From Chryseosolibacter sp044507775 (GTDB taxonomy: Bacteria; Bacteroidota; Bacteroidia; Cytophagales; Cyclobacteriaceae), in the NCBI GenBank assembly GCA_044507775.1, contig JBIQIY010000002.1:1-64000 (forward strand): DNA of 64,000 bases, given 5' to 3'. Below the pieces are notes generated by a model. The model was not told the origin of the DNA, made no database searches, and saw nothing but the letters and a program-made list of their open reading frames with translations. This document shows, in pieces, positions 26,329 to 34,448 of this stretch. Position numbers and translations under genes: made by a program. The first letter of the stretch is position 1; the number at the start of each line of letters is the position of its first letter.

Positions 26329-26743
26329 CGGGCAAGAGTATTCCTTTATCAAGCACCACGTCCAGCAGCAAGCCGTTGCAAATGCCCTTGACATTCACGT
26401 TTTCTCCCCGCGTAAGACGAGTGTACTTATCCTTCTGGTCTTTCTGGAGATAACAGCTTACTCCGGTCATTTCAGTGCTGTCACCCATGAGCAGTATCAG
26501 TGTGCTGTCATTCAGGATCATTTCCTTGAGTGTACCTTCTACTTCGATGACTTTGCCGGCGTACAGCTCGTTTGCGCGCGCCTCGTCGTTCGAAAACGCC
26601 TGGACGAGTTCCGTCACTGATAACCTGAACGCCGCATCTTCCTTGCGCACGGACCGGTGTGGTTTATAGTACATGAATACCGCGATCGCGGAGGTGATCA
26701 GTAGTACGGAAGATATCATAATTACTACAGTTTTTCTTTTCAT
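26321..26743 (-). CDS. Membrane-anchored OB-fold protein (tRNA_anti-like)
   Basis: A 140-residue protein with an N-terminal membrane segment (about 7-26) and an OB-fold of the tRNA_anti-like family (PF12869 type): the pattern ELVQAFSNDEARANELYAGKVIEVEG, VSCYLQKDQ, GENVNVKGICNG, LDVVLDKG. The family name reflects fold similarity only; these exported proteins are not tRNA synthetases. It lies 9 bp after the cytochrome-like lipoprotein and overlaps YceI by 8 bp, so it belongs to the same unit. Confidence 0.85.
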   Translation of the reverse strand: MKRKTVVIMISSVLLITSAIAVFMYYKPHRSVRKEDAAFRLSVTELVQAFSNDEARANELYAGKVIEVEGTLKEMILNDSTLILLMGDSTEMTGVSCYLQKDQKDKYTRLTRGENVNVKGICNGLLLDVVLDKGILLPDE

Positions 26744-26752
26744 CCGATTGGA

Positions 26753-27544
26753 TCAGTTATTCAAAGCGCCGTCGTCAACCCAGCAGGCGATCATATTGAT
26801 CTCGGTTTGCGTGAGGGTGCCTTCCTGGGGCATCGTACCGTCGGCCGTCAACTCTTTAATGTCTCGCGCGCTGTCATGGATATTTTTAAAGACGCGGAAG
26901 TCCGGAAATTGCGATCCGTTGTGACAGTCGTTGATGGCGCAGCTCTTTTCTATGATCGGTGCGATCGACTGCGCGAAGCTGATACCCGATCTGACCCGCA
27001 CGGTCTGTGTAACCTCACAACCGCTTGCATCGGAAACTACAAGGTTATAGGTGCCGCGTGCGAGCCCTGAGAATGTATGCGAGGAGCCGTAACTTCCCTC
27101 GCCCAGGCGGTACTGGTAGGGCTCGGTTCCGTCGAAAGCGTTTACCGAGATGGTGCCATTCGAACCGCTGCAACCTCCGGCATCTGTCGCAGTGAAGGAA
27201 ATGTTCACGCCGTTGATATTCTGCACACTTGTTTCCAGCGTCGCCGAGCAGTTGTTTTCATCCAGCGCGGTGATCTCATAAAGACCTGCACCAAGTCCGG
27301 TTAATACAGGCGATTCTTGCGGCTCGCCATCGCCTGCCACATAACGATAATTTCCGCTTCCTCCGCTTGCCACAACTTCAATACTTCCGTCCATAGCGCC
27401 GCAGTTCGCACCCGTCACGGATACCAGCTCTATGATTACCGGATTCTCACTGCAATCGACCGGGCCGGGAACCACTTCATATTCGCAACCCAACCAGGTC
27501 GATGCGCTTAATAAGACAACTAGACTGAAAAATTTCCTCGACAT
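26753..27544 (-). CDS. Lipoprotein with SprB-like repeats and a cytochrome-c-like C-terminus
   Basis: A 263-residue lipoprotein (lipobox-like end with C20). Residues about 40-185 hold two immunoglobulin-like repeats of the SprB/surface type (GSIEVVASGGSGNYRYV; GTISVNAFDGTEPYQYRL). The last 75 residues look like the haem domain of Bacteroidota cytochromes (SIAPIIEKSC...MIACWVDDGALNN) but with CAINDCH (C202, C207, H208), a CX4CH motif instead of CXXCH, and a possible Met ligand in DGTMPQEG. A very strong ribosome site (AAGGAGG, 9 bp before ATG) is unusual for the phylum. Confidence 0.85.
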   Translation of the reverse strand: MSRKFFSLVVLLSASTWLGCEYEVVPGPVDCSENPVIIELVSVTGANCGAMDGSIEVVASGGSGNYRYVAGDGEPQESPVLTGLGAGLYEITALDENNCSATLETSVQNINGVNISFTATDAGGCSGSNGTISVNAFDGTEPYQYRLGEGSYGSSHTFSGLARGTYNLVVSDASGCEVTQTVRVRSGISFAQSIAPIIEKSCAINDCHNGSQFPDFRVFKNIHDSARDIKELTADGTMPQEGTLTQTEINMIACWVDDGALNN

Positions 27545-27553
27545 AATTCAAAA

Positions 27554-27560
27554 CCTCCTT
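27554..27560 (-). promoter_or_regulatory. Unusually strong Shine-Dalgarno site
   Basis: AAGGAGG on the minus strand, 9 bp before the ATG at 27544, is fully complementary to the 16S 3' end. Other genes in the window lack such sites. Confidence 0.7.
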
Positions 27561-27576
27561 GCTAAAACTCTGAAAG

Positions 27577-27608
27577 AAAATACCGGCGAAACAAGCCACC
27601 GGTATTTT
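27577..27608 (-). terminator. Terminator of the CHRD gene
   Basis: A perfect 10-bp stem, AAAATACCGG/CCGGTATTTT, with a 12-nt loop; the minus strand continues into a T-rich run. It lies 7 bp after the CHRD stop and separates it from the lipoprotein operon. By symmetry it could work in both directions. Confidence 0.7.
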
Positions 27609-27615
27609 TCTGCGC

Positions 27616-28815
27616 TCAATTGGCATTTGATCCGATATCTCCCTGTGCTACCAGCGTGCCGAGCTCCGATGCGCTCTTGTGGACGTTGACGTGCCCGTCA
27701 AATGCCACGAGTTGGTCATAGCTGATTTCCGTTCCGTCTTTAAGGGTGTTGGCGCTGGTGGCGCTTTGACCGGTGGTTCCGTTGACGTCCTTCAAATCCA
27801 GGACAATCGCACCCCCTCCCGATGCGACATCATCCTGATGGATGTGGGCGGGGTGAACATCTCCCGCGGTAGTGCCCGTCAATGCGATGGTAATAAGTGC
27901 CTTGCCGCTTTTCCTCTTTTCGAAAGTCACCTCGCCGCTGATGCCGGATCCTCCCACTTCGTTCAGCGCATAGTGTTGGTGGTCACCGGTCAGCTCATTC
28001 TGTCCGACATCCGCCTGTGCAACAAAGGTACTGAGCACATGCACGTTGATGTACGCGTTGATATTCAATAGTTCTTCGTATGTGATAGGCGTCCCGTTGT
28101 TCATCGTATCGACACTGGTCCGCGCCATTCCGGTTGTACCGTCGACATTCTTGAGATTGATGATGATGCTTCCTCCCTGTGCCACGGAGTTTGCGTGGAA
28201 GTGAGAAGCATGGCTCGCGCCGGGCTGCGTCCCATCGAGCGCGACGGTGACGAGCGTTGTTCCCTTCTTGCGTTTTTCAAAAGTAACGGTACCCGTGACA
28301 CTCGGATCGGCTACCGGAGTCATCTGATAAACTTTGGAATCACCGGTCAGCTCATTGGCGCCGATGTCTCCCTGCGCCACCAAAGTCCCCAGGTCGGCGC
28401 TGCTCTTATGAACATTTACAAATCCGTCAAAGTCCAACAGGTCGGCATAGGAAAGCGGAGATCCGTCGTTCCATGCGTTCACAATCGTTTCACTTTTACC
28501 ATCGGCCCCGCTGACATCGTTCAGATCCAGGACGATCGGTCCCCCCTGTGCAGCTGAATTGGCGTGAATGTGAGCAGGGTGAGTTTCGCTGGCTTGCGTG
28601 CCGTCCAGCTGAATGGTGATCACGACCTGTTCGTCATCACGTTCCTCGAAGGTAACGGTGCCACTGATAGAAGGATCCGAGACAGAGGCGAGATTGTACT
28701 CCCGCGACTCACCAGTTAGCATTGGACCCTTGACTTCATCATCGCAGCTGCCAAAGAAAAAAGCCGGCGAAACGATCAAGGTCCATACAATAACAGTCTT
28801 GAAAAGTGTTTTCAT
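27616..28815 (-). CDS. Lipoprotein with three CHRD domains
   Basis: A 399-residue lipoprotein (signal peptide with FFFGSC, C24). Three tandem CHRD domains follow (about 30-140, 150-265, 272-395). Each has the pattern ESREYNL/VYQM/HYAL, GTVTFEKR, THPAHIHANS, GGPIVLDL, YADLLDFDGFVNVH, LVAQGDIG. The middle unit has the shortened form VHVLSTFVAQ. CHRD was named from chordin; in bacteria it is found in exported proteins, often with conserved His pairs of unknown role. The ATG at 28815 is chosen since it gives the signal peptide. Terminated separately from the next genes. Confidence 0.9.
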   Translation of the reverse strand: MKTLFKTVIVWTLIVSPAFFFGSCDDEVKGPMLTGESREYNLASVSDPSISGTVTFEERDDEQVVITIQLDGTQASETHPAHIHANSAAQGGPIVLDLNDVSGADGKSETIVNAWNDGSPLSYADLLDFDGFVNVHKSSADLGTLVAQGDIGANELTGDSKVYQMTPVADPSVTGTVTFEKRKKGTTLVTVALDGTQPGASHASHFHANSVAQGGSIIINLKNVDGTTGMARTSVDTMNNGTPITYEELLNINAYINVHVLSTFVAQADVGQNELTGDHQHYALNEVGGSGISGEVTFEKRKSGKALITIALTGTTAGDVHPAHIHQDDVASGGGAIVLDLKDVNGTTGQSATSANTLKDGTEISYDQLVAFDGHVNVHKSASELGTLVAQGDIGSNAN

Positions 28816-28906
28816 GGGTTTTGCGATTAAAATTTGGCAATACATATCCAGTAAGCTGAGTTGTCAGCATTCATTAACTACAAAAACAAAGGGTAATTGA
28901 CCGCCT

Positions 28907-30331
28907 TTAGTCAGGGCCGCGGCTTCGGGTTGGTATCGAAGGGTTCTGTTTGCGAATTATCGTGTAACGAAGAGTAACCGACGCGCCGGCGCTGAAAAGC
29001 CTCAGATTCGACCATCCGATCTCCTGGAGCGGAATCTTTGCGTAAGGCTCTATTCCTAGCATGAACCCGGGCATCACCTGTCGTTCATACCCGATTGTAA
29101 AGTTGAGCATGTTGAACATGAACCGCGAGCTTCCCCGCGAGCTCCATCCTGATTTGGCTCCAGGATTTGGCCGGTCGAAGCGGTAGCGATACGATTCAGT
29201 CTGCATCAGATAACTGGAAACACCTGCGCCAATATTCCAGTTGCTTCTTTCGTTGCGAATGGCGGCATAATGCACCATAATGGGATACTCCAGGATGCTG
29301 CACGACCCTTTGATCGTTTCGGGAATAATACCATTCGTATTATTTCTCCAATAGTTCTGGGGTGGATGGTATTCTTCGCCGGAGCCAGTGTACTGCTTTT
29401 GATTTTTGATGATGCCCGCAGACAACGTCCACCGGTCAAAAAAGTGATAGTGAAGTACAGCCCCATAGGCTTTTCCCGGCGCCGAGTACAAACCTGAGGT
29501 ACCGCTGAAATCCGGTGCAAAGGAAAGCAGAAGGCTCAACCTCGGCGAAGCCACATGTTTCTTTTTATCAGAAGCATGTTCCTCTTTAACCATGGCCTGC
29601 GCCTCACGTGTCTTACCTTCCTCCGCACCAGGAAGTTCAACAACGGCCTTCTGCTTATTTCTTTCCGCGACAGCAGGAATGATCAGGTCGCGATTGATAT
29701 TTTCATCCGGGATCTCGACTAATGTCAGCCGATTCCCTGTATTTGCTCCGTCGGCTCCTCGCTCAGACGCAAGATCGGAACCTGCGGTAATGGAGCGTCC
29801 GGCGTCGGTATTTTCGGCTCCCAAGCCATCAACTTTATAATTAGAAACTTTGAAATCCGAAACTGCATCTTGTTCAGCAGCAACTGCCGGTTTGTTGGCT
29901 GTCTTATCTGCTTCCACGACATTCGCCACATGCTTTTCCCCAGATTCTCCCGGGTTATCGGCTAGGGGGTCGGCGGAGCGATCGACTTGATCATTTTCCG
30001 TATCCGTCACCAGCGGTCCGATCGGTTGAACGGACGTTGGGTCAGAGGGTTTATTGGCGGATGTGACGTCTTCGACGGGAGCAGCCGGCGCGGTAAAAGA
30101 GATTATGTCGTACCGATCGTTTATCCAAATCGCCGAGGAGAAAAGCAACACCGTGCCGACGACGACCGAGGTGGTAGTTCGGGATGCTTTCTTTGCAACG
30201 GTCTGACCCGCGTCAGCTGCGTCCAGGCGCGCTTCGAGTTTCTTCCAATCATCTTCATTGAAACTCACATCCGCCCGCGTCGCCGCCTTGCGAAAGAACT
30301 GCTCCAGCCGATCGTTATCTTGTTCCGGCAT
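28907..30331 (-). CDS. Anti-sigma-like membrane protein joined to an outer-membrane barrel domain
   Basis: A 474-residue protein encoded directly after an ECF sigma factor and overlapping it by 17 bp. Residues 1-50 form a charged helical cytoplasmic segment (LEQFFRKAATRADVSFNEDDW) like the N-terminus of Bacteroidota anti-sigma-type proteins. One membrane segment follows (about 52-70), then a long low-complexity linker (about 71-260), then a barrel-like domain (264-464; RLSLLLSFAPDFSG, LSAGIIK, IGAGVSSYLM, FTIGYERQVMPGFMLGIEPYAKIPL, SAGASVTLRYTI) resembling small outer-membrane beta-barrels. It would connect the cytoplasm to the outer membrane. Function is inferred from position. Confidence 0.75.
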   Translation of the reverse strand: MPEQDNDRLEQFFRKAATRADVSFNEDDWKKLEARLDAADAGQTVAKKASRTTTSVVVGTVLLFSSAIWINDRYDIISFTAPAAPVEDVTSANKPSDPTSVQPIGPLVTDTENDQVDRSADPLADNPGESGEKHVANVVEADKTANKPAVAAEQDAVSDFKVSNYKVDGLGAENTDAGRSITAGSDLASERGADGANTGNRLTLVEIPDENINRDLIIPAVAERNKQKAVVELPGAEEGKTREAQAMVKEEHASDKKKHVASPRLSLLLSFAPDFSGTSGLYSAPGKAYGAVLHYHFFDRWTLSAGIIKNQKQYTGSGEEYHPPQNYWRNNTNGIIPETIKGSCSILEYPIMVHYAAIRNERSNWNIGAGVSSYLMQTESYRYRFDRPNPGAKSGWSSRGSSRFMFNMLNFTIGYERQVMPGFMLGIEPYAKIPLQEIGWSNLRLFSAGASVTLRYTIIRKQNPSIPTRSRGPD

Positions 30332-30878
30332 AATCCGCTTCAAAATAATCGTTCAATATTAACTTCAGTTGCTCTTTTGCTTTGAACAGGTTTGACTTCG
30401 ACGTGCCGATTGCGATGTGCAACATTCCGGCAATTTCTTCATGCGTATACCCTTCAATGACGTACAGATTGAAGACCGTGCGATACGCAGGTGGAAGTTT
30501 TTGCAGCAGTCCGATTACCTCCTGATAGGAGATCCCTGACAGTATCTTTTCAGTATCCGATTCGTTCTTTGCGTTTTGCATTTCCTCCACGCGAATCTCG
30601 CGCTGCTTTTTATGATAATGGTTGATCGCAGTGTTGACGAGAATCTTCCGCAGCCAGGGTTTGAAAGGTTTACTCAGATCAAATTTTTTCAGGTTGCTGA
30701 ATATTTTCATAAATGCATCGTTTAGAATTTCAGAGGCTTCGTCCCGGTTACCGGAATACCGCAGTGAGATACTCATCCCATAGGCATAGTATTCCTGGTA
30801 CAGCAGTTTCTGACTCAGCCGGTGAGCGCGAAGGCATCCTTCCAATAATGGCCTTATTTGATCTTCCTGTTCTTCCAA
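30315..30878 (-). CDS. ECF-type RNA polymerase sigma factor
   Basis: A 187-residue sigma-70 family protein with region 2 (about 20-90; LYQEYYAYGMSISLRYSGNRDEASEILNDAFMKIF) and region 4 (about 118-175; LQKLPPAYRTVFNLYVIEGYTHEEIA, SNLFKAKEQL). It lacks region 3, as ECF factors do. No ATG lies before residue 35, so translation most likely starts at the TTG at 30878. It is co-transcribed with the anti-sigma-like barrel protein. Target promoters are unknown. Confidence 0.93.
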   Translation of the reverse strand: MEEQEDQIRPLLEGCLRAHRLSQKLLYQEYYAYGMSISLRYSGNRDEASEILNDAFMKIFSNLKKFDLSKPFKPWLRKILVNTAINHYHKKQREIRVEEMQNAKNESDTEKILSGISYQEVIGLLQKLPPAYRTVFNLYVIEGYTHEEIAGMLHIAIGTSKSNLFKAKEQLKLILNDYFEADYAGTR

Positions 30879-31220
30879 GGAGCCGCTTTTGACTAACTGT
30901 ACATTGAATATTTCTGAATGGTTGCCTGACTTAAAAAAATGGTGGAAAGTAATCCTGACGACCGGGAGAGGCGGGTGAACCGAATCGGGAAATCCAACCT
31001 ATGCGTATATTAAGATAGTTCAAAGGCGCCCGAAAAGCAACTGGCGTCCGTTTTGGCTTTTCTACAATTTATAGCCTCCTAAATACCACCGCACGGGCAC
31101 CAACGTTCTCCCTCAAAGGGTCGAAGACGGCAAAGGGCGAATACAGATAAATTCGTTCATTTGAGCCTCGCACTCCTTTGGATTCATATTTGCCTTGTAT
31201 TTTTGCATAAAATTTTAGAG
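30879..31220. other. Intergenic region between divergent sigma and AsmA genes
   Basis: About 340 bp. The only clear element is the plus-strand promoter at 31178-31205. The promoter of the ECF operon could not be placed with confidence; such operons are often read by their own factor, whose boxes I cannot recognise. No short gene or RNA is seen. Confidence 0.5.
31178..31205 (+). promoter_or_regulatory. Promoter of the AsmA-like gene
   Basis: TTG (31178-31180), 17 bp, TATTTTTG (31198-31205), both perfect. It lies inside the longer open frame that begins at 31161 and thus sets the gene start downstream. Confidence 0.65.
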
Positions 31221-33704
31221 TTGAAATTACTTCGCAGGGTACTTTTTTACTTCGCCCTTTCAGCCGGTGTCCTCGTAATCGGCCTGACCGTATCGGTATT
31301 CCTGTACAAGGATCGCATTATCGCGCAGTTCATTCGCGAGGCGAACAAGCAGCTCAACACTCCGATCACCATCAAAAAGATGGACGTGTCCATGTTCGAA
31401 GATTTTCCCCAGTTATCCATTGTTTTTCATGACGTCTACGTAGAAGACAGCCATCCGGGCCACTATCCCCTCCTGACTGCCAGAAAAATCTCCTTCCAAC
31501 TGAATCCAATCAGCGTCTGGCGCGGTGATTATACTGTCAGAGGTCTGGAGATCGACGACAGCGAAACGTATCTGAAAATAAACGACGAAGGTCTCAATAA
31601 TTACACGATCGTCAAGAAGGCGTCGGGGGGAGAGGGCTCCGCAAGCGCGGTTAGTTTTGAGCTTTCAAACGTAACGCTGAGAAACACCGTCGTCAATTAC
31701 GTCGATCTGCGCTTACTGCAGGATTTCACATTCACGAGTAAGCGGTTGGCGGCATCGATCCGTTCGCAGCGTGACGTATATGATATCCAGGCAGAAGGAG
31801 AGTTGACGACAAAAAAGATGATGATCAGGAATGCGAACTACCTGGAAGGTAAATCCTTCGGGATTTCAAGTCACCTGATCTACGACGATATTCTGAAGCA
31901 CCTTACCATCCATCCATCGGAACTTGCGCTGAAGACCTCGACATTTACGGTTGATGGCACGTATTCGTGGAAGGAGAAGAACATGCTCCACCTTACAACC
32001 ACCGGTACAGAAACCAACATCCAAACGCTGCTTTCGCTTTTGCCTGAGTCCCGGGCCAGGAAGTTTGATCAGTATCGCAGTAAGGGAAACGTATACTTTA
32101 AGGCCAAGCTGGACGGCGAAATTTCTTCGACAGTCAGCCCCGCTATCGATATCGATTTTGGATTCCGGGATGCGACGTTATACCATCCTCAATACAAGAC
32201 CCGTATTGAGAACGCCACTCTGGCGGGGTCCTTTAAGGCGGCTAACATGAACGAGCTGAGTCGTGCCACTCTTTCTCTAAAGGATGTCACCGGAAAACTC
32301 AATAACGAAAACTTTCAGGCTAATTTCGTCCTTCGGAATTTCAATGACCCGGACATCGCGCTGAACTTCAAAGGAAAGATTGACGCACCCGCGCTGCTGG
32401 ACTTTTATCCCGTCGAGGAAGTTAGGTATGCCAAGGGCTTTCTGGATGTGGATGTCGCATTTCAGGGACGGGTTAATCTCCTGAAAGACAAGTCAACGGC
32501 GCAACGCGTTTCAACACTGGGGACGGTCAACCTGCAGGGTGTGAACCTCATCTACGGCAAAAACAGCATCCCATTGGAAAACCTTCAGGGTAACCTGCAA
32601 TTCAACAACAATGACCTCGCGCTCAGCAATGTGTCCGGCAAACTCGGCAACTCGGATTTTCTGTTGAACGGATTCTTCAAGAACATTATCACATTTCTGC
32701 TGTTCGAAAACCAGCCAATCGGAATTGAAACCGATCTGAAGGCCAATCACATTGACCTCAATGAATTGTTCGCCCTCGGCTTCAGCGACCTGGCCGAAAA
32801 TCCGGAGACAAAGGAATTCACTTTCACGGTTTCAAAAAACGTAAACCTGAATTTCAACTGCGACGTCAAATCGCTCCGTTACAAAAGATTCCACGGTCAG
32901 GCGATTCGCGGAGACCTGCTTGTAAAAAATCAGATGGCGGTGTCGCGTAACCTGTCGTTGCGAACGATGGGTGGAGAATTAAGCCTTTCCGGGATTGTAG
33001 ACGCAAAAAACAACAAAGCCATTGACGTCGTTAGCACCTGGAAACTGAAGGGCATCAACATTGACAGTGTGTTTTACGTGTTTGAGAACTTTAACCAGAC
33101 CTTTATTCAGGACAAACATCTCAAAGGGCGGGCAACGGCCGATGTTAATCTTGAAATGACTCTGAACCAGCAGCTGCGCCTTTTCCAGGAAACATTGATC
33201 GCCGACATCGGTATTTCCATCGCCCGGGGTGAGTTGAATCATTTTGAGCCGCTGCGGAAGCTGGAGCGTTACCTCGGTGACGAAGGTCTTGACCGGCTCC
33301 GCTTCTCGGAACTCAAAAATGATATTCATATCGAGAATAAGACGATCTACCTTCCACAGATGGAGGTCCGCACCAACGTCTCGAATATCAAAATAAGCGG
33401 AACCCACACGTTCGACCAACGGATAGACTATCGGCTAATTACTCCCTTGCGGCCGAAACGCGTGATCGAAGCCGCCGCCGAGGAGGCAACGGAACAAGAC
33501 GGCCAGGGCAACAGCAGATTGTTCCTGAAGATCACGGGAACAACCGACGACTACAGGATACTCTATGACACTGAAGCCGTCAAGAAAAAGATAGTAAGCG
33601 ACCTGAAGAAAGAAGTTCAGGAACTGAAAGAAGCATTCAAATCAAACAGCAAGAAAAAGGCGAAAGAAGTCGAGCTAAGCCAGGACGAATACTTCGACTG
33701 GTAA
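31221..33704 (+). CDS. AsmA-like/TamB-like inner membrane protein
   Basis: An 827-residue protein with one N-terminal membrane helix (about 5-27) and a long periplasmic part rich in short strands. The AsmA domain is seen near the start (DVSMFEDFPQLSIVFHDVYV, LLTARKISFQLNPISVW, GLEIDDSETYLKINDEGLNNYTI) and at the C-terminus (LRFSELKNDIHIENKTIYLPQMEVRTNVSNIKISG). Such proteins form grooves for moving lipids across the periplasm or influence outer-membrane assembly. The start is the TTG at 31221 (LKLLRRVLFYF), 15 bp after a perfect promoter. Ends in a Lys-rich coiled tail. Confidence 0.9.
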   Translation: MKLLRRVLFYFALSAGVLVIGLTVSVFLYKDRIIAQFIREANKQLNTPITIKKMDVSMFEDFPQLSIVFHDVYVEDSHPGHYPLLTARKISFQLNPISVWRGDYTVRGLEIDDSETYLKINDEGLNNYTIVKKASGGEGSASAVSFELSNVTLRNTVVNYVDLRLLQDFTFTSKRLAASIRSQRDVYDIQAEGELTTKKMMIRNANYLEGKSFGISSHLIYDDILKHLTIHPSELALKTSTFTVDGTYSWKEKNMLHLTTTGTETNIQTLLSLLPESRARKFDQYRSKGNVYFKAKLDGEISSTVSPAIDIDFGFRDATLYHPQYKTRIENATLAGSFKAANMNELSRATLSLKDVTGKLNNENFQANFVLRNFNDPDIALNFKGKIDAPALLDFYPVEEVRYAKGFLDVDVAFQGRVNLLKDKSTAQRVSTLGTVNLQGVNLIYGKNSIPLENLQGNLQFNNNDLALSNVSGKLGNSDFLLNGFFKNIITFLLFENQPIGIETDLKANHIDLNELFALGFSDLAENPETKEFTFTVSKNVNLNFNCDVKSLRYKRFHGQAIRGDLLVKNQMAVSRNLSLRTMGGELSLSGIVDAKNNKAIDVVSTWKLKGINIDSVFYVFENFNQTFIQDKHLKGRATADVNLEMTLNQQLRLFQETLIADIGISIARGELNHFEPLRKLERYLGDEGLDRLRFSELKNDIHIENKTIYLPQMEVRTNVSNIKISGTHTFDQRIDYRLITPLRPKRVIEAAAEEATEQDGQGNSRLFLKITGTTDDYRILYDTEAVKKKIVSDLKKEVQELKEAFKSNSKKKAKEVELSQDEYFDW

Positions 33705-33769
33705 CCGCGGTGCTTGAACAACTCTCCTAAAAAGGGCACGCTCGTGCGCAGGACGAGAGAGCCGTGGCG

Positions 33770-34432
33770 CTAAGCCAACGCTTCCCGGATGTAGTCATTG
33801 AGGGGTTTAATCCGCTTGCAAGCTCCCGCGACTATGCTGACGAATTTCTTCCCTGTTACGTCCTTGTCAGTCAGCGGCATCGAAACAATGAAACTTTTCA
33901 GCTTCAGCCATTCAAGATCCGGATGATCTTTCGGGTAGCCTTTTGGTGCGGTCTTGAGTTTATCAAAATCATCGAATCCGCCGAATGCTTTGCGAAAGGC
34001 CGGTGCCTTCATGATTTTTCGCAATTCGTCCGGGTTATAATCGATCTCCTGGCGAACCTTCGCGAGGTTTGTAGCATCAGGCTGATAAATTCCGCCAGCA
34101 ATAAAGCTGTTGTTTCCTGGTTGCAGATGAAGGTAATACCCGGGTTCCTGAACGAGCCTTCCATTCGGCGAAAATCCGGCGCCCATGTTGGTCTTGTACG
34201 GGCGCTTGTCTTTGCTGAACCGCACATCGCGGTAAATACGAAAAGGAAGCTTTCGCGGTTCGAGTCCGGCGAGGCCGGGATCGAATTTCATGAGCTCTGT
34301 TAATATTCTCCCTACTAACTCCTCGAAGCCTTGTTTCGCCGTGAGGTAGCGAGGCTTATTCTTTTCAAACCACTCGCGGTCGTTATGGCGCGCAATATCT
34401 TTGAGAAACTTGAGAATGAATTCAGCATCCAT
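33770..34432 (-). CDS. DUF2461 family protein
   Basis: A 220-residue soluble protein of the DUF2461 family. The pattern is clear: FLKDIARHNDREWFEKNKPRY near the start, then FRIYRDVRFSKDKRPYKTNMGAGF and GYYLHLQPGNNSFIAGGIY (about 62-115). Function unknown. It follows murF by 16 bp on the same strand and is probably co-transcribed. It converges with the AsmA-like gene. Confidence 0.9.
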   Translation of the reverse strand: MDAEFILKFLKDIARHNDREWFEKNKPRYLTAKQGFEELVGRILTELMKFDPGLAGLEPRKLPFRIYRDVRFSKDKRPYKTNMGAGFSPNGRLVQEPGYYLHLQPGNNSFIAGGIYQPDATNLAKVRQEIDYNPDELRKIMKAPAFRKAFGGFDDFDKLKTAPKGYPKDHPDLEWLKLKSFIVSMPLTDKDVTGKKFVSIVAGACKRIKPLNDYIREALA

Positions 34433-34448
34433 AGCGACTTGTACTCAC

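Noticed and set aside
31161..31220. AsmA-like gene starting at 31161
   Set aside because: A perfect promoter (31178-31205) lies within this stretch, so it cannot be the translated start of that transcript.
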